This document shows positions 7,412-12,447 of a DNA stretch of 12,447 nt, in pieces. The position numbers and the translations under genes are program-made. The stretch's first letter is position 1. Every line of letters starts with the position of its first letter. Source of the stretch: JBFJVZ01 sp041623895 (lineage in GTDB: Bacteria; Planctomycetota; Planctomycetia; Pirellulales; Pirellulaceae). The stretch spans positions 1 through 12,447 of the forward strand of contig JBFJVZ010000217.1 in NCBI GenBank assembly GCA_041623895.1. Direction: 5' to 3'. The notes beneath the pieces are model-generated. The model did no database searches, was not told the DNA's origin, and saw only the letters and a program-made list of their open reading frames with translations.

Positions 7412-10400
7412 TTGAGTCACGAAGACGAATTTGGTTGGATTGATTCATCGCGATTCCTGCGTCCTGAACAGGCGCGTGATGACTTGCAAGCAATCTGGCG
7501 ATGTGGTGCGACCGCGGATCTACTGCACAACTTGCAAACACAGCTGACCAAGCAATTCGATCAGCTGGCTGACCTTGATACAGTCATTTCTAATCTCAGC
7601 CGCTTTATCAACGCCAGCCGAAACCCGTCGTCGTTGTTGGCGTTGTTCGAGAGAGCGCCGGATGCGCTGCCGTCACTGCTGCAAGTTTTTTCTGCCAGCC
7701 AGACATTGGCTAATCGACTGATCAACGATCCGGAGAGCTTTGATTTGATGCGTGCCAGTGGAGGGCAGCCGGCGCCGCGCAAATGTCTGGTCGATGAGCT
7801 GGTCGCTGAGATTCGCGGCATTGAAAAACTAAGCCGGGCTTCACTGGCAATACGTAACTTTGTCAATCGCGAATTGATCCGCATTGCGTACGGCGAGTTT
7901 GTCCGCGAATTGTCCCCGGATAATGTCGGTCATCAGCTGGCCTACGTCGCCGATGCGGTGATGGAAGCAAGTTTGCAGTTCGTGACAGACCGACTGGTTG
8001 CTCGTCACGGCCAACCAACGCGGGTCGATGGCAAGATTCCCGAAGTCGCCGCGATCGCCCTGGGGCATTTTGGTGGCGAGGAATTGGGTTACGGTGCGCC
8101 GCTGGAAATGATCTTTTTGTACGACGCGATCGATGAAAAGAATCCATCCCATCGCGAGTTCTACAATAGCCTGGTTGCGGACATCCTCTCACTTTTGGGT
8201 CCCACTGAATCCAATGCTCTAGGTGTGGAGGTGAATTTATCGATCAGTCAAGCCTTGGATCGAAACGGCATTGCCTCCCCTATTTGCAGCATCGACGCGA
8301 TCATACGAATACTCGAGTCACAGGGGCACACCTGGCAACGAATGGAGTTCGTCAAGGCTCGCGTGGCGGCTGGTTCACAAGCGTTGGGCCAGAGTTTTCT
8401 GAAACGTATCGAACCTTGGATCTATCGCCACTATTTGACTCGCAGTGACTTGATCGATATCCGCGCATTGCGGCACAAACTGGAACGACGCTCCGATGCG
8501 ACAGCCGATGCGGCAACGGATGTGCTGGCCGATGCGGGCGGCCGCCGTGATATCGAATTGACCGTCCAGTTTCTGCAACTTTTGCATGGCGGTGACTTGC
8601 CCGATGTGCGCATCGCTAACACGTCCGCGGCGATCGTAGCCTTGGAACGGGCCGGCTGTTTGACGCATCAGGAGGCGACACTGTTAGCTGGGAACTATGC
8701 GCGGCTATGCCGGCTGCAACATCAACTGTCGGTAATGTTTGGCCAGCACACCAGTGCGCTACCCAAAGATCCCGAGATGCAGAAAAAGTTGGCCTGGCAG
8801 CTGGGGGTTCGAGCTGATGGCCGCAGCGGCGATTTGCCGCGACTGACACGTCAATTGGCGGACACCTTCGAGGTCAATCGCAAGATGATCAATCACTTGA
8901 TGGTTGATGTGCCGATCGAAGCCGATTCGCTGGTTGACCAGGCATTGGAAACGGAGTTGATACTCGATCCCGAACCCGATCCGGAACTGATTGCCGAAAC
9001 GCTTTCGCGACATGGATTAAGCGATCCGGTCCGCGCCATGGAAGACTTGATGGAGCTGAGCAGCGAATCCGTGAGTTTCTTGTCGCCGCGCCGCTGCCGT
9101 CATTTTTTTGCGGCCATCGCCCCGGCGTTGCTGCAAGCGGTAGCACAGACACCGGATCCCGATTTGACGCTCCGCTCCCTGGTAGCGGTGGCCGATTCCA
9201 TCGGCGCCAAGTCAAGTTTGTGGGAATTGATGGGGGCGAACCAACCTACCTTGGAATTGATGGTGCGTCTTTGCTCGTCAGCCCCGTATCTAAGGGGGAT
9301 CTTGGTCAACAATCCCGGCATGATTGATGAGCTGATCGATTCGTTGTTGATGAATCGTTTGCCCTCCACCGAGCGATTGGACGTACAGTCGCTTGAGCTC
9401 TGTCGAGGTGCAGCGGACATCGATCTGATCTTGCGAAATTTCAAGAATAGCGCCCATCTGACGATTGGCGTGCGTGAAATGTTGGGCAAGGAAATGATCG
9501 AGGCGACTCACGCTGCCATCAGCGATACCGCGGAAGCATGTGTGCGTCGCGTGATCGAATACGAATACTGGTTGTTGGCTGAACGATTCGGCGATCCCGT
9601 CGACCAGGACGGCCAACCAGCCGAGTTGCTGGCGGTGGCGCTGGGGAAATTTGGTGGACGTGAACCGAATTACCACAGCAATCTGGATGTCATTTTTCTC
9701 TATTCGGCGGCGGGTGAAACAAAACGCCGTGTCGGTGGTCATCGCAGTACAACCAGTAACCAACTTTTTTTCAATCAGCTTGCCTCCCGCGTTGTCAGCC
9801 GCATCAATTCCCCCGAGCCAGGGGGCAGACTCTATCACTTGGACAGCCAGCTAAGACCGACGGGCGAGGAAGGCTTGATGGCCGTTCCCATCGATGATTT
9901 CTTAACGCGGTTTCGGCTGGATGTCGCTCCGCTCTGGCAGCGACTTGCACTTTGCAAAGCGCGATCGATTTCCGGATCCCGATCGATTCGCAACCGCACC
10001 GACCGGGCAATCGCGCAAATCATTCGTGACACTCCCTGGCACCGCGGGATGGTGGAGGAAATCCGCGCCATGCGTCAACGCGTGCAAGAAACAGCCACGG
10101 ATCAGAATCTGAAGCGTGGTGCCGGCGGAACGGTTGACGTCGAGGTGATCGCACAAATGTTGATTGTCAAGCACGCGGCACAGTCGCCGCAGATCTTGCT
10201 GCCCGGGACCACCGAGTCGCTGATGGCGATCGCCAAGGCAGGTTACCTGCCGGAAGAACAGGCTTTAGTCCTGGCCGTCGGATACCGGACTCTGCGTCGC
10301 GTCGAGGCTTTTTTGCGGCTGATGAATACGCCGGCGCGTCACGAATTGCCCTCCGATGAACCATCCCTGCGAAACCTGGCGTTCTTGATGAACGAACCGG

Positions 10401-10507
10401 ACCCGGAGATGATCATCGCTCAGTGCCAGCAGGCCCGACAGAATATTCGGCGAATCTTTGATCAGGTTTTTGATTTGGCCGCAGCCCCCACCACGATACA
10501 GACTTGA
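7412..10507 (+). CDS. glnE: glutamine synthetase adenylyltransferase GlnE, degenerate active sites
   Basis: GlnE proteins adenylylate glutamine synthetase (C-terminal half) and remove AMP from it (N-terminal half), coupling nitrogen status to enzyme activity. The 1031 residues (E. coli about 946) keep both halves in order: a nucleotidyl-transferase core at about 213-320, a helical linker domain to about 500, a second core at about 739-850 and a final helical domain. The second core shows LGKFGGREPNYHSNLDVIFL, YHLDSQLRPTG and CKARSISG, then KRGAGGTVDVEVIAQ. It retains D759 and D811, but the first aspartate of the expected S-D-x-D is N757. The first core reads GGEELGYGAPLEMIFLY, with P230 and E232 where two aspartates are expected, and VEVNLS replaces the VDLRLR strand. 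The only start after the in-frame TGA at 7400 is TTG 7412, with no clear Shine-Dalgarno. No glnA or glnB is nearby. Family assignment is secure, activity uncertain. Confidence 0.92.
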   Translation: MSHEDEFGWIDSSRFLRPEQARDDLQAIWRCGATADLLHNLQTQLTKQFDQLADLDTVISNLSRFINASRNPSSLLALFERAPDALPSLLQVFSASQTLANRLINDPESFDLMRASGGQPAPRKCLVDELVAEIRGIEKLSRASLAIRNFVNRELIRIAYGEFVRELSPDNVGHQLAYVADAVMEASLQFVTDRLVARHGQPTRVDGKIPEVAAIALGHFGGEELGYGAPLEMIFLYDAIDEKNPSHREFYNSLVADILSLLGPTESNALGVEVNLSISQALDRNGIASPICSIDAIIRILESQGHTWQRMEFVKARVAAGSQALGQSFLKRIEPWIYRHYLTRSDLIDIRALRHKLERRSDATADAATDVLADAGGRRDIELTVQFLQLLHGGDLPDVRIANTSAAIVALERAGCLTHQEATLLAGNYARLCRLQHQLSVMFGQHTSALPKDPEMQKKLAWQLGVRADGRSGDLPRLTRQLADTFEVNRKMINHLMVDVPIEADSLVDQALETELILDPEPDPELIAETLSRHGLSDPVRAMEDLMELSSESVSFLSPRRCRHFFAAIAPALLQAVAQTPDPDLTLRSLVAVADSIGAKSSLWELMGANQPTLELMVRLCSSAPYLRGILVNNPGMIDELIDSLLMNRLPSTERLDVQSLELCRGAADIDLILRNFKNSAHLTIGVREMLGKEMIEATHAAISDTAEACVRRVIEYEYWLLAERFGDPVDQDGQPAELLAVALGKFGGREPNYHSNLDVIFLYSAAGETKRRVGGHRSTTSNQLFFNQLASRVVSRINSPEPGGRLYHLDSQLRPTGEEGLMAVPIDDFLTRFRLDVAPLWQRLALCKARSISGSRSIRNRTDRAIAQIIRDTPWHRGMVEEIRAMRQRVQETATDQNLKRGAGGTVDVEVIAQMLIVKHAAQSPQILLPGTTESLMAIAKAGYLPEEQALVLAVGYRTLRRVEAFLRLMNTPARHELPSDEPSLRNLAFLMNEPDPEMIIAQCQQARQNIRRIFDQVFDLAAAPTTIQT

Positions 10508-10511
10508 CCAC

Positions 10512-12329
10512 ATGAGCAGTGATTCGCAAATCGTAGGTTCGGCGTCCGGCCGTCCCTCGGAACAACTGAACTCGACCGCCGACTCCCAGGCGGCAGTGGC
10601 AAATGATCGGACGCGAGACCCCAAGCAGCTACGATCGTACCGCTGGTTTGGTCCCGATGACGTGCGATCGTTTGGCCATCGTTCTCGTTTGAAGGCGATG
10701 GGCTTTGACGACGTTGATTATGTAGATCGCCCGGTCATCGCCATCTTGAATACCTGGAGCGAGCTGAATACTTGTCACTCGCATTTCCGCAACCGATCTG
10801 ATGAAGTTCGCCGCGGCATCCTGCAGGCAGGCGGATTTCCCGTCGAAGTACCCGTGATGTCGTTGGGCGAAATGCTGATGAAACCGACGACGATGCTGTA
10901 TCGCAATCTGTTGGCGATGGAAGTCGAGGAAGTGTTGCGGTGTCACCCGATTGACGCAGCAGTGCTGATGGGAGGCTGCGACAAGACGGTTCCGGCAATG
11001 CTGATGGGTGCGATCAGTGCCGACGTGCCGTCAATCTTTCTGCCCGCCGGCCCGATGCTGAAAGCTCGCTGGAAAGATGTCACGCTGGGAAGCGGCAGCG
11101 ATGTCTGGAAATATTGGGACGAACGACTGGCCGGCAACCTCTGCGACCGCGATTGGAAAGGGATTGAGAATTGCATTGGGCGCAGTGCCGGCACATGCAT
11201 GACGATGGGCACCGCCAGCACAATGGCCTGCGTGACCGAAGCACTGGGGTTTTGCTTGCCCGGTGCCGCCAATGTGCCCGCCGTTGTCGCCGAACACTCT
11301 CGCCTGGCAGCGCAAACGGGACGTCGGGCGGTGGAGATGGCCTGGCAGGAGTTGAAACCTTCCACGTTCCTGACCGCCGAATCGATCGACAATGGCCTGA
11401 TCACGTCGCTGGCAATCGGCGGCAGTACAAACGCGATCGTTCACCTGATTGCAATCGCCGGCAGGCTTGGCATCGAGCTGTCGCTGGAACGCTTTGACGA
11501 ACTTTCCAGAACCACCCCGGTACTGGGGGATATTCGTCCCGGCGGCCGTTACCTGATGGAAGACTTTTATGACGCCGGCGGATTGCGGGCTTTGCTCAAT
11601 CGCATGACCGACCTGTTGAATACCGACTGCAAGACCGTTTCCGGGACAACGCTGGGTGAGCAAATCACTGGGCACAAAGTCATCGATAACGAAGTCATTC
11701 GAACACGTGAGAATCCCGTTGCCGCCGCCGGCGGAACATGCTTGCTACGTGGAAACCTTGCGCCGAGCGGTTGTGTGATCAAGTCGATCGCGGCCGATCC
11801 AAAGTTACTGGTCCACCGTGGTCCGGCGATCGTGTTTGACGATTACCCGGCCATGAAGGCTCGCATCCACGATCCCGATTTGGACGTCTCCCAAGACAGC
11901 GTTCTGATTTTGCGAAGCGCTGGTCCGCTGGGCGCTCCTGGATTCCCCGAATGGGGCATGCTGCCGATCCCGCAAAAACTGTTGCAACAAGGAGTGCGGG
12001 ATATGGTGCGGCTTAGCGATGCCAGAATGAGCGGCACAAGCTACGGAACTTGTGTTCTGCATATCGCCCCTGAAAGTGCTGTTGGCGGACCGCTTGCCTT
12101 GGTGCAAGACGGCGACGAAATCGAAATCAATGTGCCGCAGCGAATCATCCACTGGCATGTGAGCGAGGAAGAAATCGAAAAACGCCGCCAGGCATTACCG
12201 CCTCAAAAACCACTTCCCGAACGAGGTTATTCTCGCATCTACGCCAAACATGTCAGCCAGGCCGATCAAGGCTGCGACTTTGACTTCCTGGTAGGTCGTA
12301 CGCCCGGAGCCGAACCCGGCATCTATTAG
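10512..12329 (+). CDS. IlvD/Edd-family dehydratase, sugar-acid (arabinonate-like) type
   Basis: The enzyme is a 605-residue Fe-S dehydratase. The three cluster cysteines are C88 (LNTCHSHF), C156 (GGCDKT) and C229 (GTCMTMGTASTM); their spacing of 68 and 73 equals that in E. coli IlvD and Rhizobium L-arabinonate dehydratase. D157-K158 are the usual metal-site aspartate and carbamylated lysine, and S507 in SDARMSGTSYGT is the expected catalytic serine. The opening LRSYRWFG, HRSRLKAMG, the NTWSELN motif, YLMEDFYDAGGL and the closing GYSRIYAKHV followed by DFDFLVG resemble the sugar-acid dehydratases more than true IlvD, so the substrate is probably an aldonate such as arabinonate, xylonate or galactonate; branched-chain dihydroxy-acid activity cannot be excluded. 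ATG 10512 lies four bases after the glnE stop; an ATG at 10458 would overlap glnE by 50 bases. About 40 unconserved residues precede the core. No Shine-Dalgarno is visible, suggesting translational coupling to glnE. Confidence 0.93.
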   Translation: MSSDSQIVGSASGRPSEQLNSTADSQAAVANDRTRDPKQLRSYRWFGPDDVRSFGHRSRLKAMGFDDVDYVDRPVIAILNTWSELNTCHSHFRNRSDEVRRGILQAGGFPVEVPVMSLGEMLMKPTTMLYRNLLAMEVEEVLRCHPIDAAVLMGGCDKTVPAMLMGAISADVPSIFLPAGPMLKARWKDVTLGSGSDVWKYWDERLAGNLCDRDWKGIENCIGRSAGTCMTMGTASTMACVTEALGFCLPGAANVPAVVAEHSRLAAQTGRRAVEMAWQELKPSTFLTAESIDNGLITSLAIGGSTNAIVHLIAIAGRLGIELSLERFDELSRTTPVLGDIRPGGRYLMEDFYDAGGLRALLNRMTDLLNTDCKTVSGTTLGEQITGHKVIDNEVIRTRENPVAAAGGTCLLRGNLAPSGCVIKSIAADPKLLVHRGPAIVFDDYPAMKARIHDPDLDVSQDSVLILRSAGPLGAPGFPEWGMLPIPQKLLQQGVRDMVRLSDARMSGTSYGTCVLHIAPESAVGGPLALVQDGDEIEINVPQRIIHWHVSEEEIEKRRQALPPQKPLPERGYSRIYAKHVSQADQGCDFDFLVGRTPGAEPGIY

Positions 12330-12331
12330 TG

Positions 12332-12415
12332 TTTTGTCCTAACAGGGGTCTGACCTTAGGATGGTGAAAAGAGGCCGTCGCATATACGTTTTTCTGTTAA
12401 CCCTGCGGGACAAAA
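12332..12415. repeat. long imperfect inverted repeat after the dehydratase gene
   Basis: TTTTGTCC (12332-12339), three bases, then CAGGG (12343-12347) are mirrored by CCCTG (12401-12405), two bases, then GGACAAAA (12408-12415). Thirteen pairs in two blocks enclose 53 bases. It begins two bases after the stop codon. It could fold as a long stem-loop that ends or stabilises the transcript, or be the termini of a small non-coding mobile or palindromic unit. There is no T run after the right arm, so it is not a textbook terminator. The last 30 bases of the window (GGGCGACGCTCCCGCG) look like the start of another intergenic repeat but are cut off. Confidence 0.45.
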
Positions 12416-12447
12416 TTCACGACCGGTGGAAGGGCGACGCTCCCGCG

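Overview
The window looks like chromosomal DNA from a planctomycete, most probably a Pirellulaceae/Rhodopirellula-like organism. This is an inference from the protein sequences, the moderate GC content, the frequent GTG/TTG starts, the weak Shine-Dalgarno signals and the loosely packed gene order. No database search was possible. It is mostly housekeeping and central-metabolism DNA. I see no mobile element gene, CRISPR array, rRNA or tRNA.

Layout: (1) Positions 2-232, plus strand: the 3' end of a gene whose last residues look like a TPR helix pair. (2) Positions 489-6923, minus strand, read right to left: a principal-type sigma-70 factor (rpoD/sigA), then a strong intrinsic terminator (5176-5211), then a degenerate RNase HI-like protein, glycogen branching enzyme (glgB), a DUF151 bifunctional-nuclease-family protein and pantothenate synthetase (panC). 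The panC end converges on the TPR gene. (3) Positions 6924-7411: a 488-base divergent intergenic region with a dyad and paired direct repeats. (4) Positions 7412-12329, plus strand: a GlnE-type glutamine synthetase adenylyltransferase followed 4 bases later by an IlvD/Edd-family dehydratase of the sugar-acid (L-arabinonate-like) type. (5) Positions 12330-12447: intergenic sequence with a long inverted repeat.

The genes serve transcription (sigma factor), glycogen synthesis (GlgB), coenzyme A biosynthesis (PanC), nitrogen control (GlnE) and probably sugar-acid catabolism (dehydratase). They do not form one pathway. The plausible co-transcribed pairs are DUF151-panC and glnE-dehydratase.

The observations most worth a second look are two enzyme relatives whose active sites appear altered. 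The RNase HI-like protein has lost all four catalytic carboxylates. The GlnE protein has lost its adenylyl-removing-site aspartates, and one aspartate of its adenylyl-transferase site reads as asparagine. I did not find convincing evidence for a wholly new multi-gene system.
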